Assembly: GCF_000400465.1 (NCBI RefSeq)
Contig: NW_008806299.1
Coordinates: forward strand, 1-64,000
Length of the DNA: 64,000 bases
Reading direction: 5' to 3'
From: Wallemia ichthyophaga EXF-994
Taxonomy: Eukaryota > Basidiomycota > Wallemiomycetes > Wallemiales > Wallemiaceae
This document shows positions 1-10,436 of this stretch, in pieces. Below the pieces are notes generated by a model, which saw only the letters and a program-made list of their open reading frames with translations, was not told the origin of the DNA and searched no databases. Each line of letters starts with the position of its first letter. The first letter of the stretch is position 1. The position numbers and the translations under genes were made by a program.

Positions 1-1236
1 CTGGTTGATGTCTATCGCAGGTGTGCGCATTTATTTGACTGTGAAATGTTTTAGTCGCGTTTATATGTCGGTGTTTCCGAGTTGCGAAATTACTGGTTTG
101 AGGAATGGATGGCGCATTCTGGAGAAATTAGAAAAGACCATTTTATCCAAAAAGCCAGTCAGATTACGAGATTACGTTTTGATTCTTCTACCTGCGCTCA
201 TCTCAGCCAGTTCGTCCCCTGTATTATAGTTCAGCTTTTAGTCTGGACGAAGTTTGATGCGCATTGTGCGTTGTATGCTGTACATCATAGATCTACGAGG
301 CCAGGTGAAAACAGCGGTCACTGTAGCAGCTGCTGCTGCTTGTCTTTTGTATCGGTCACGAGCTCTACAAATTTTAATTCCTTGCTGGTTCCGAGAATGT
401 GCTCATCGATGCTTTAGAGTTTGCGCACAGGATTGGAAGATGGGAAGATGAGGAGATACTGATGACCAGATAGCTCTAGTAACTAACTGCGAATACATAC
501 ACGCGGATAATTAGGATTTTGAGAACCGCTTTTCTCGAAAATTGCAATTGCATAAGACCGAGCTGCTCGAGATACGACGCAAGCTTCCAGTTTGCAATAC
601 ATGGCTTGATTGTGGATCTTACAGCGTGCTGAGCTGCACGGCAAACAACTCTCTTTCATATCACCGTGCTTTACGTAACATTGGAGGTAAATCCAATGTC
701 TTATACTCATTATACTGTTTGGTCATTGATATTCAAGCGAGTTTGTCTCATTGTTTCAATCAGATTTCCAACAAGATTGCTGGGATTGATCATGTTTCTG
801 AAGATCCAGTCACTGAGTAGTGGGGATCTAATGCGAATGATGAGAGTCTAATAGAAGAACAAAGGCTGCAATTCGTTGTAACCCTACTCAACTCACAATT
901 GTTGCGGATAAACGTGAAACCTTTGACGTTTGATTGGTGAAGTATTGACAGTAGAAACTTTCTCGAACAAAGAGTAATTTATCACCCCCTCGTAAAAAAT
1001 GGGAAAGTTTATGATACCAATTAGTACGTGCACGAACGAGTTTGTACCGGTAAGTCGCGTTTTTGCATCCACCTAATATATGGCATGAGTAAGTGATCTA
1101 CACGATACACTGAGGGGCCTTCGTTTGCGACGCGAATGAATTGTGACATGCAAAGCGGCGAAAGTGGTCCTGACGGCTCGCTTTAACGGTTCCCTTTTCT
1201 TGGTTCGTCGTTGATGACCATAAAGGCTCCGTGCAT

Positions 1237-1274
1237 GATATAATTGAATTAATTAGATATAATTGAATTAATTA
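1237..1274. repeat. 19-bp AT-rich tandem duplication
   Basis: Two exact, adjacent copies of an AT-rich unit beginning GATATAATTGAATTAATTA, at 1237-1255 and 1256-1274. Each unit contains the partly palindromic AATTAATT. No function is evident. Confidence 0.85.
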
Positions 1275-1776
1275 GTAACACTTTGAATCATCTAGCTGCA
1301 GCATATTATAAGTACAGTAGTACTTTCTCTTCGCCTCTTTATGACCCATCCATTACTTTGACGATGTCGTAAACAATATAGGTAAGCGACAGCCAAGAGA
1401 GGTATAAGAATACAAGAGGCTGCTTTTCATTCAACTCTGTATCAAAGAGCAGTCTTGGTCACCTGTAACTGAACTGAAAATCCACTATTTTCTGGTCGAG
1501 ACGTGAGATGCGAGTTTAGGCCTATTATTCAATACAAAAAGCTACTAAAAGAGGCCTATTCATTCCATACTCCATGAGATAAACGTTATACAAAGAGTGA
1601 TTTGGATACAGTGGTGACGTTAAAGAGGAGACTATTGAAAGAATTTAATATGCAGCCTCAAGTCTCTTTGCGGTGTTGCATCATAGCAAATCTGATGTCT
1701 TATAAGTTGGAAATTTTATCCAATACACAGAATAAAAAGTAGAAGCTGATATAATGAAGCCTTACAGCGAAGCTGT

Positions 1777-1786
1777 TATATAAAAG
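1777..1786 (+). promoter_or_regulatory. TATA-like box upstream of velvet gene
   Basis: TATATAAAAG lies about 105 bp upstream of the proposed velvet start at 1890, a plausible core-promoter position. It is an inference from sequence and spacing only. Confidence 0.35.
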
Positions 1787-1889
1787 TGATTTATAATTGA
1801 AAAGTGATTTTTGAAATGAATGATCACCATCGCCCCAAATGATTGTATCCAATTCTCAGGACGATCGACAACGTTTAATCTGCACCACC

Positions 1890-3223
1890 ATGGCCAAGCG
1901 GCAAAGCAATACGAGCTCTTTTGAGCGAAGTTTAAAGCCCAAGCTCGGCAGTGGCTATAAGTTTGCAAGCCATCTGCCCAGAGATATGCGCGCAAAAGCA
2001 CCGTGAGGATCTTATCTTTGGGGAAGAAATCTAGCTTATCGAGCAACAATGCAGCGCCTACACTGTCGATATAAGGCAGCATGCAGAGAACGCTCGCGTA
2101 TGCTCCTTCAAAGAAAAAGGTGCGTCTATCCGCCCACTCCAATTCGGTACTCACAGAACGTTTGATAGTCGATAGGAGACCGATAGATCCTCCGCCAATC
2201 ATACAACTCTATACAGACGAAGTGGATAAGAGGTCCGTGATTTTTGAGATCAACATGAATTGGATCCGCTGACGCCCACTCTAGCGAGTTTCTGCAATCA
2301 ACGTCATTATTTATGACAGCAACTCTTATAAATCCACATGGCAGCCTCGAAGAAGTTTACAGCCAAAGAAACGTTCGGGCCACCGCCGGAATCACCGTCC
2401 AAACTCCTACGAAGCTCAAAGATGAGCATGGCAAGGGTAAGGATAGTATGACTTACGAGCATAGCCTAAAAGGACTGACTAATTCCACTTCGTAGACGGT
2501 TCATTCTGTATTTGGAATCACATATCTGTGCGGCAAGAAGGACACTTCAAACTCCACTTCAGACTCTTCGAAAGGCGTAATCTTGACGTCATAGAAGTCG
2601 CCAGCGCAATATCAAATGTGTTCACAGTTCACAATCCAAAGAACTTTCCTGGAATGTCAGAGTCTAGCTACTTGACTAGATGCCTCGCCAGTCAGGGCGT
2701 TAGGATAAGAGTGAGAAACGAAAATAAAGCGATACGCAATAGGATTTATGAGCATGAGAGCGAAAGTACCTCTCTTGCACCATCAACGTCAACAATGTCA
2801 ACATCATCTGCATCTTCTTCGAAAACCCATCGTGTACAAAAGCAGCAACCTACTAGCAAAATTCAACAAACATCACATCCTATAGTTCCACTTGGATCAT
2901 TGGCCACTATGCCATTTTTTCCAACTCCCCTACATGAAAGCCATATAAGCCAATTTGACCGGATACCCTTCACTAACCCAAATGTCGGTTTCAAAAGCTC
3001 AAGCACTGAAAGCGACAGGAAGTCACAAATATCGCAGCTGCCACGACCATTACCGCCTGGAAGAACTATCTCTGCAAATGTGGATCCGTTGAACTCGGTT
3101 AGTCAATTAAATCAACAGCATCAGCAGCAGAGCAAGGCTAGCATTGATTATCTCCTTGATGCCGCTCGGACGTTAAATGATGATGAAGAGAGGGAGGACA
3201 GAGCCAGACGATTTCAGCTATAG
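1890..3223 (+). CDS. Velvet-domain transcription factor (VosA/VelB-like)
   Basis: Velvet proteins are fungal regulators that couple light and stress to development and secondary metabolism through an NF-kB-like DNA-binding domain. Proposed exons: 1890-2002, 2055-2119, 2157-2232, 2285-2436, 2496-3223 (377 aa). The junctions rebuild the velvet signature in order: YTVDIRQHAENARVCSFKEK, then RRPIDPPPIIQL, then a FLQSTSLFMTATLINPHG block, then ISVRQEGHFKLHFRLFE, then the FPGMSESSYLTRCLASQGVR block with a basic end. The C-terminal half is low complexity, rich in Ser/Gln/Pro. Exons 2-5 are fixed by domain conservation and phase. Exon 1 and its ATG are a fit by phase and intron length (52 nt) and less certain. 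One intron is only 37 nt. VosA or VelB class cannot be settled by eye. Confidence 0.85.
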
Positions 3224-3297
3224 CAGTAACTTATTTGTATTCGTACTTTTCTTTAACAATATGAAGATGTATATTTTAGTCTACGTGATGCGTTCAT

Positions 3298-4498
3298 TCA
3301 AATAATCTGGGATACGTTGAAGAAGCAGCTTGCTTGATCATGATTCGTTTGCTGTTTGTTAAATAATGCTTCTATGTCTGCAAATAGATCTGAGGCGTCG
3401 TTAACGTTAACGTCGGTTGGTGAATATTCAAGCGCGGATATAGCTATGTTCAAATCTCGTGGACTGTTGAGGTACTCAGACTGGCTGCTAGGATAGATGC
3501 TTGGAGGGCTGCCGAGTGGGCTTTCCCAGAAACCTGGTTGGTATGGCAGGGGGCTAGAGGGCAAAGAATCGAGTATTGGCAGTGTATCATTAGCAATTGG
3601 CGTGGTAGTGAGCAAGTGCGTTAGCATCGTTGGCGGTATTGGTGTAACAGGGGGATTGTAGACGACGTTGGGATTGTATAACGGTTTCTTTACGGTCAAA
3701 ACGTCACTCTGTGCACGCGAATGCATAGCTTCATTGCGAGGTCTGCCACGGCATCTACTCTCGCTCCTCTTCTTGCGTGGTGGAGGTGGTGGAGCTGCCG
3801 AATTAATGGCATCTTTTTGGGGTTTGGCCAGTTTGTGACGTTTCAGAGGATGGCGGAGTTGGCGCGGTCGACCGGCTTTACGTGGCTGGTATTTGTAGTC
3901 GGGCCACAGTGTCCTGTGCATCCTCTTCTCATCTTTTGCTAGCTCAGTGAACTTCTCTTTGACTTCCTCGGCCTCTTTCTGCCACAGGTCGGACACAGTT
4001 GCTGAGATTGCACGCGAATCTGGTCTGTTGGTGGGTTGCGATACAGCTGCTTCTCTCAACTCTTTGCTTTTGTGTGAGCGATAGATTATCCAGGCGCTGA
4101 CATGTATTAGACAAGGTTGTCAGCGCATTGTCTACTCACTTGCGTGGACGTGGTATTGCTGGTTTTGGATGCTTAGGGTCTTTGAGAGTACGTCTTATTC
4201 TTTTCTTTTGGCTGCATTGAGGTGCTATCTGGTTCTGAATATGCTGGAATTTGTCGAGTAGACGTTGATGATGATCTGCGTTACACTGCTTCCCCTCGTT
4301 CTCATTCTTATTCTTGTTCTTATTCTCATTCACGTTCTCATCCTCATACTCATGGTTGTATTCATGGTCATACTCATTGTCCCTCTCCATTTCGCCCTCC
4401 TTTACTTCCATATAAAAGAGGTCGTCCAGCATGTTGTACTCCCCTTTGTAATCATGTTTGCCGTCTTGTAATAGTTTCTCTAATAGCGTTTGTTTCAT
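3298..4498 (-). CDS. HMG-box transcription factor 1
   Basis: A MATA-type HMG-box DNA-binding protein of 385 aa, in exons 4140-4498 and 3298-4096 on the minus strand. Splicing the 43-nt intron joins IPRPRN to AWIIYRSHKSKELREAAV and gives a full box running on through VSDLWQKEAEEVKEKFTELA and the conserved PDYKYQPRK end. The intron splits the Asn codon of the box (AA|C). The N-terminus has an acidic Asn/Lys/Glu repeat; a Pro-rich segment follows the box. It is convergent with the velvet gene (75 bp between stops). Boxes of this type occur in mating-type proteins and in general regulators; nothing here proves a mating-type role. A second gene at 41.3 kb shares the same intron position. Confidence 0.88.
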
Positions 4499-6681
4499 GT
4501 GGGGTTCCTCGATGTTGTACTGGATGTGACCTTATCTCGCTCTCTATCCACTCAAGTTCCGCGACTGAGAATGTCCATTGTCTTTCGGCCAATGGGGAAA
4601 AGTTAGAAATAACACGCGCTGAAAGCATTAATTTGTTCTAAAGATCCTAAAAGGTGCTCCCCGTGTGTATAATGTTGATGGCCCATCTTTTCGTCCCGCA
4701 ATCTGTCATTTTAAGATGTCACATCCGGGTCATCGTGCCGTTCCTGCAGACCGTTTGGGGCGCTACATTTTGAGGTGAGGACATTCGTTAAGGAGAGAAT
4801 AGCGTAATACTCGCAGTGAATTCTAGTTTTAAGTTACATGACTATAATATGGTTTTGGGTTATTCTTGTGCCCTGGATCGGCTGGTTTGGACCTCTTTCC
4901 TTGACCACGGTCAAGGCATAAACTAGCAAAAAAAAAAACTCAGGAACGAATGATCGTGGTGTGGGAATAGACCTGGAAAGCTACTGCACTGAGATAGCCT
5001 CGTTTCCTTTTCTCGCTGCTTTGACGTAATGCGGGTGTATGGGCGGACGTGATACTTGGCAGCCGAATGCGACCAAAGGGTGTAATGGAGTGGAACGCTC
5101 GCAATGATAAAATTTCTCAGCTAAAATAATGAGGGTGAATGTGTCTGGTTAAGGTTTGCCATCGTGCATGTGCGCGTGCATGCGTGCGGGCTTAATAGAT
5201 ATCGGATGGTAATAGCGGACACTGAGTGTATTTGAGATGTAAGTAAGCACGCAACTAAGCTTTCACGCTTGCCAGCTTTGTGGAGATACCGGCAACCACT
5301 AACCACTAACCAGACGTTACGATGACTCAGACAGTTATGTAATTACCACGCATATGGGTATTGTAAGTATACTGTATTGTGGATATTACATTTGTTGGGC
5401 AGCACACGGATTTGAGTTCTCGATGCAAAAATTGGATCATTCGGATGATCTAAGCGCCGAGTACAACGTTTGCGGACTGCTTCGTCTTGGTCGTTGAGGT
5501 TAGGGAGATCAAGTGATCATAGCAAACCTGATAGGAGTAACGCCAAAGCGGACTTTGAACGGAATGCCAGGTTTATTTGAAGTTCAGAGAGAGTCGAATG
5601 AGTGGAGATAAAGCTTACTAAGAGTAGCGTATTTTGTTTACGGAGAAAGGGTTATACCTGTCTTGCTATGGCCCCAAGTTTTACCGCAAAGAAGAAAGGG
5701 AAAAGCACGCTCCGCTTTAATACCGCAGCAGCGGCCGATTTTCTCTGGCTCACGTGACTCGCACCTTGCCTTTGTTGTGTTTCACGAACACCGCTACCCT
5801 CGTTCCTAGTCACGCGGCTAACGGTGTACACATTTTTGCTCAGCTGATTACCCTCAAAAGCTACTTATTTTCCAAGCTGTCGGTGCATTCAGTTGATCTT
5901 GATGCTGACTGCTGGTTCTGAATACCCTCGTTCTTAGTCACGAGGCTATCGGCATGCACAACATACACTCAGGCGTAGCAAATCATGATTTTCTACACTG
6001 GTAGCCCTAGCAGTACTTTCTGTATTTGACTCCCTGCCCAATCTTCCAGGCACACGAACAAACATACTGAATCAACAATGGCAAACTCTCATTAGGCACA
6101 TAACACTCTAATTCACAATATTACTCACAACTCTTTATGTCCAAAAAGAATTTTATTGAGAATTACAAGAGAAAGCAAAGAGAGAAAGCAAGTTTGAATA
6201 TTTCAAACCCCCGATGATTGTGACGTGCAATCACCTACGCTCGATGATTTTCCAAAGATGATTTGAGTATATCTGAGATTTGGTAACATTTGGTAACATT
6301 TGATGTGTGTATTGCGAAGCACTTTAGCACCCTTTACAGCGCATAAGGTTTGATATGAGTGAGTGAGATATGCGTCGAACTGATAATTGCGCAGTTAGTC
6401 CTATAATCACATAAACCCTCTAATGCACGAATTGAGCCACGCCAGTTTCATCAATGTATCGGTCCAGGCAGAGCGCGAGATAGAACACTACAAGCATATA
6501 CCAAAGCATGTACTACTAGCATTACCCATTGAAATATTAATTGCACTCCTTCAAATCACAAATCAAATTAAGATTTACTGATTATATAGATCCCGAACCC
6601 GTCACTTTGGATTCGAAAGATCGACCAAGTCAAAAAATAAAATCACATTTAGCAAAACAAAGGCTTACATAGACAACCAAA
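4499..6681. other. Long intergenic region between HMG1 and bZIP1
   Basis: About 2.2 kb with no credible gene. It contains a run of ten A near 4928, an imperfect direct repeat (5795-5830 and 5923-5960) and a short GGTAACATTT doublet near 6290. Such a long upstream region is exceptional in this dense window and may hold regulatory sequence for the bZIP gene or an unrecognised noncoding transcript. Confidence 0.5.
5795..5960. repeat. Imperfect direct repeat pair, 128 bp apart
   Basis: TACCCTCGTTCCTAGTCACG at 5795 and TACCCTCGTTCTTAGTCACG at 5923; both then continue with GGCTA and CGG. About 28 bp match with few differences. No coding potential spans them. They could be paired binding sites or an old local duplication. 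Confidence 0.7.
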
Positions 6682-7402
6682 ATGTTCCCAAACTCGATAA
6701 ATTCCCTAAGCCATCTCCCTATACAAACAATGCAGCCGATAAAAGACGAAGTGAATGTCTTTGAGGAGTCTTGGAAGGAGCATAACATGAACAATTTCAA
6801 CCAGCTTTATCCCCACCAAGTTGATCTGCAAGGTGAGTTTGTTAGTGGGACTGATTCACACTGATCTAATTAGTGTGGCAACAGCAACGCCTCACACGTT
6901 GAATATCTCGAATATCTCGCAAATTAAGCCTGAAACAATTATACCACAAACGCAGCCTAACGCTACACAGCCCCTCACACGCCTACAAGCCGCCACACAA
7001 TCGCAGCCCTCGTCATACACTGATAGCGCGAGCAGCGAACGCAGCAGCCCGACCAAGAAGTCTCGCAGAACATCGCACAACTTGGATAACAACGACATTC
7101 CGCCACTGATGAAGCCTGTTGGCCGACGCGGAGATATAAGCCTTCAGTTCGGCGAGGATGGTCGCGAATTGAGCAAGGAGGAGCGCAGGAAAATTACAAT
7201 GGATAGGAACAAGAGTGCTGCAGCTCGCTGTCGTCAGCGCAAGCGCCAGTGGACTCTCAATCTCCAAGAAGAGGTAGATATGCTTTACACGGAGCAGCAG
7301 GCATTGAAAGACGAGAGGCAGCTGCTGAAAAATGAAATAGATGATCTGAGAAAGACAGTAGCTGAGCTGACTAGCTACGCGCTTGAACGAGGACATAGCT
7401 AG
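6682..7402 (+). CDS. ATF/CREB-type bZIP transcription factor 1
   Basis: Exons 6682-6832 and 6885-7402 give 222 aa. The basic region carries the ATF/CREB contact signature NKSAAARCR followed by QRKRQW and a heptad zipper (LQEEVDMLYTEQQALKDER and on). Just upstream is a short conserved block, DIPPLMKPVGRRGD, shared with the next gene. An intron acceptor at 6873 would put the reading out of frame; the one at 6884 restores it. The N-terminal half is Ser/Thr/Gln-rich, as in Atf1-type activators. In Aspergillus and fission yeast such factors act downstream of the HOG-type stress MAPK; the HOG1 gene lies 36 kb away here. Function is by family only. Confidence 0.85.
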
Positions 7403-7503
7403 AGAGAAAATTGTTAAAGAAAAACACCGACATTTTCCATTAATAGTACCTCCCAACGAGCATCATCTTGAAATTATAAGCTTTTGTCATTGAAATACAA
7501 TGC

Positions 7504-7522
7504 TTTTTTTTTTTTTTTTTTT
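7504..7522. repeat. Poly-T tract (19 T)
   Basis: Homopolymer of 19 T between the two bZIP genes, a likely length-variable site. It may sit in the 3' flank of bZIP1 or the 5' leader of bZIP2. Confidence 0.9.
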
Positions 7523-7614
7523 GCATATGATTCATGATATAATATCATTTCACGAATGAATGACACACGTTTGTGTATTCTTTTCAGCAGGCCGTCATCT
7601 GTCTCGGTCTCTGG

Positions 7615-8342
7615 ATGGAAGAGGTTGTCAGTACGGGAGAGCCTAATCCTGACAGCGATATCTGCCGCAATGGTGATATCTACTTTGGCGCCTATAATGA
7701 ATACAACGATAAGAATCCAAAATCTTGGTACGGCACGTTGGCCGGGTTTGAGGGTGGAGAGATTAACGCTGACAATTTCAGAGCACCTGATGAATTCGGT
7801 TTTCCCGCTTTGAACTTTAACTTTCTGAATGTTGATGACAAATCACATCCGAGCGCTGAGACTTCCAACACGGCTACAGCCTCCTCAGAAACGAATGAAG
7901 CTTTATCAAACACTGTAGTCATCCCAAAAACATTCGATCTCGCTGTCCCACCTACCACCGCCAGCAAACCATGGCAAAAGATTCCCGATGCACCACCACT
8001 GATGAAGCCGGTAGTGGGTGGAATGATTGTACTTTGCCGCCGCTGACGCATTTCAAGGGCAGGGTCGGCGATAAGTCTTTGCGCGTCAACGCCGACGGCG
8101 TTAAACTGAGCACGGAGGAACGCAAATCTCTTGCTCTCGAACGCAACCGTAGCGCGGCTCTGCGCAGCCGAACGCGAAAAAAATTATGGCTCACCGAGCT
8201 AGAAACCAAGGTCGAGACACTCACAGCCGAACAAGATAAACTTAAGTCAGAGCGCAGTGCTCTTCAGGAAAAAATTGTCAAGCTTAAAGAAGAGATGATT
8301 GAACTCAAAGAGGAGCTACTACGAAGCCGAGGACAGTTCTAG
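7615..8342 (+). CDS. ATF/CREB-type bZIP transcription factor 2 (tandem paralogue)
   Basis: Exons 7615-8010 and 8058-8342 give 226 aa. Removing the 47-nt intron joins DAPPLMKP to GRVGDKSLRVN and matches the PPLMKPVGRRGD block of the neighbouring bZIP1, which has no intron there. The basic region reads ERNRSAALRSRTRKKLW: the invariant Asn and Arg are kept, but the usual Cys of the contact signature is Ser. A long zipper follows (LETKVETLTAEQDKLKSER and on). The start is the first in-frame ATG after a TTTTCAG acceptor-like site, so a 5' leader intron is possible. It is a diverged tandem duplicate in the same orientation. Confidence 0.83.
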
Positions 8343-8947
8343 TCAGGCTGTTGCTGATCTCTAGTATGTTTTACCTTTCCCCACTCGCCTACACCGACGA
8401 TTTTATACTTATTCTTCTCATGATTGGCATTGTTTAGATTTTTCTGTCAGGTCTCGCATTATAACTACTGAGTATCGCAGTTGTATTATTTAAACATTGG
8501 CGTGGAAAACCGTAATTTTAGCCGGGTGTAAGTGTGATGAGTGTTATGAGTGTGGCAAGTCTTGTGAGCACGGCAAGGACAGGCTTCTGTGATTATTAAG
8601 TCACGCTCACATTACGCTGTATCAAGATGGTCTGCAACTGACCAAGCCATGCATTCGTTTGATAATATGATCAAATCTTAGTTTCGTTCAATGCTCACTT
8701 TCAAGCAGAAATAGGATTTAAAAGTATTATATATCTTTCAAAATCACATCGGAGATCTTCCAACGGAGTCTGTTACTCCGGGCTCCTTGGAGGAGTTCCA
8801 GGGCCACTATCAGATCTGATCTGATGACGTATAGTGAATAAACCAAACTTGCATAAATGAATATTGGTATCACATGCTGCTGTATATTTATTATTCAAGC
8901 CCATACCACATCTCTTGCTTTAGATCATCTTCATTCCAAACATCCAA
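8343..8947. other. Intergenic region, bZIP2 to alpha-galactosidase
   Basis: No gene. A short hairpin-forming stretch (CGGAGT..ACTCCG with a GGCTCCTTGGAGGAGTTCC run) occurs near 8763-8803. The rest is AT-rich. Confidence 0.5.
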
Positions 8948-10295
8948 ATGTATCGTACACTCACAAGGACAGCCATAGTAGGCCTCTTAGGCTCAGCAGC
9001 GGCCTTGAATAATGGCGTGGCCATAACGCCCCAGATGGGCTGGAACAGGTTCGTGCTTCTAGCCTCCTCACCACCAACATACTCTTACACAAAGCACAAA
9101 ACACAGCTGGAACACATTCGCATGCGATATAGATCAGGATGTTATTCTCCAGTCTGCCCAGAAACTAGTCGATCTCGGCCTCAGGGATCTCGGATACAAT
9201 TACGTCGGCATAGATGACTGCTGGCAAGCCGACGCTAGAGATCCCGACACAAACAAGCTTAGTTACAACATGGACAAATTCCCAGACGGAATCAAGAGCG
9301 TAGCTGACCAAATCCACGCGCAAGAGATGAAAGTTGGGATCTATTCTTCCGCGGGGACGCAGACTTGTGGTCAGAATCCAGCATCGCTCGGATATGAGAC
9401 GGAAGACGCGACGAGCTACGCGGATTGGGGGATAGATCTGCTGAAGTACGACAATTGCTTCAACCAGGGACAAGCAGGCAATCAGAAACTGAGCTACGAT
9501 AGATACAACGCCATGTCACAGGCACTCAATGCCACTGGTCGTCCCATTGTCTACGCAATGTGCAACTGGGGAGAAGATTCCCCTTGGAAATTCGCACCGA
9601 CAATTGCAAATTCCTGGAGAACTACAGGTGATATCACTGACAAATTCACGGGGGAAGACGCGCGCTGTCCTTGCAAGGGTGATGAAGGTCTCGATTGCCC
9701 ATTGGCAGGGTACCACTGCTCTGTTACAAATATCCTCGAGAAATCAGCATCATTGGGACAGAAAGCTCATACTGGCGCTTGGAATGACCTCGATAGTCTG
9801 GAAGTAGGTGTTGGAAACCTTACAGTTACACAATCCAAATCACACTTCACCATGTGGGCATTCATGAAGTCGCCTCTAATGATTGGCGCTAATCTGGACA
9901 CCATCGATGATGAAAGCCTGGAAATTCTAAGAAACAAGGCCGTGATCGATGTGAATCAAGATAAATTCGGCAGCACCGCACGCAGAGTGTGGAAGCGTCA
10001 AGTTGGTGATGGCGACCTGCAGCTTTGGTTGGCGGCGTTGTCAGGCGATGTGTATGCTATTGCTGTGCTCAACACTTCCTCTCAACAACAGTCTACTGCT
10101 GTGCGCTTCGATGAGGTGTTCAGAGGTATCGACTATGAGGACAGTGACAGGCAAGGTACATACAACCTCATCGACATGTGGCAAAAAGACGGAGATGCCT
10201 GGGGCTTAGGTGTAGGCAATGCGACCGGCACTTTAGAAGATGTCCAAGTTGAGCCATTCGGTGTTATGGCCTATAGATTGACAAAGAGCGCATGA
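8948..10295 (+). CDS. Secreted alpha-galactosidase (GH27)
   Basis: Hydrolyses terminal alpha-1,6-galactose from oligosaccharides such as melibiose, probably outside the cell. Exons 8948-9048 and 9107-10295 give 429 aa. The 58-nt intron interrupts the GH27 start motif; spliced it reads TPQMGWNSWNTFACDI. The catalytic nucleophile lies in LLKYDNC and the acid/base in SWRTTGD. Further conserved segments are GIDDCW, GIYSSAGTQTC and TGAWNDLDSLEVG. A hydrophobic leader (MYRTLTRTAIVGLLGSAAAL) is a plausible signal peptide. The C-terminal beta-domain is present, so the length is normal for the family. Confidence 0.93.
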
Positions 10296-10436
10296 GATAA
10301 TGTACCTATGTCCAACACCCAACCTATCCTATTACAGCCAATTTTATATCCAGTCAACGCATGACGCCAAAATTTCCTGTGATTTAAAAATTTCATGATT
10401 TTCTTATCGGCGCGACGATTACACTCTTCCATAACA

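Larger units (their letters stand above)
1..1889. other. Gene-free left flank
   Basis: I see no convincing gene here. The open frames are short, overlap on both strands and show no family signature or splice pattern. The stretch holds a 19-bp tandem duplication near 1237 and a TATA-like box near 1777 that belongs to the velvet gene downstream. The 3' end of an off-window gene could lie at the extreme left, but nothing supports it. Confidence 0.5.

Noticed and set aside
1762-2202. 146-codon minus-strand frame
   Set aside because: It lies opposite velvet exons 1-3, which carry clear domain signatures on the plus strand; no family signature on the minus strand.
7971-8342. bZIP2 as a separate short gene starting near 7971
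   Set aside because: The 47-nt intron joins it to the upstream frame and rebuilds the PPLMKP-GR-GD block seen in bZIP1.
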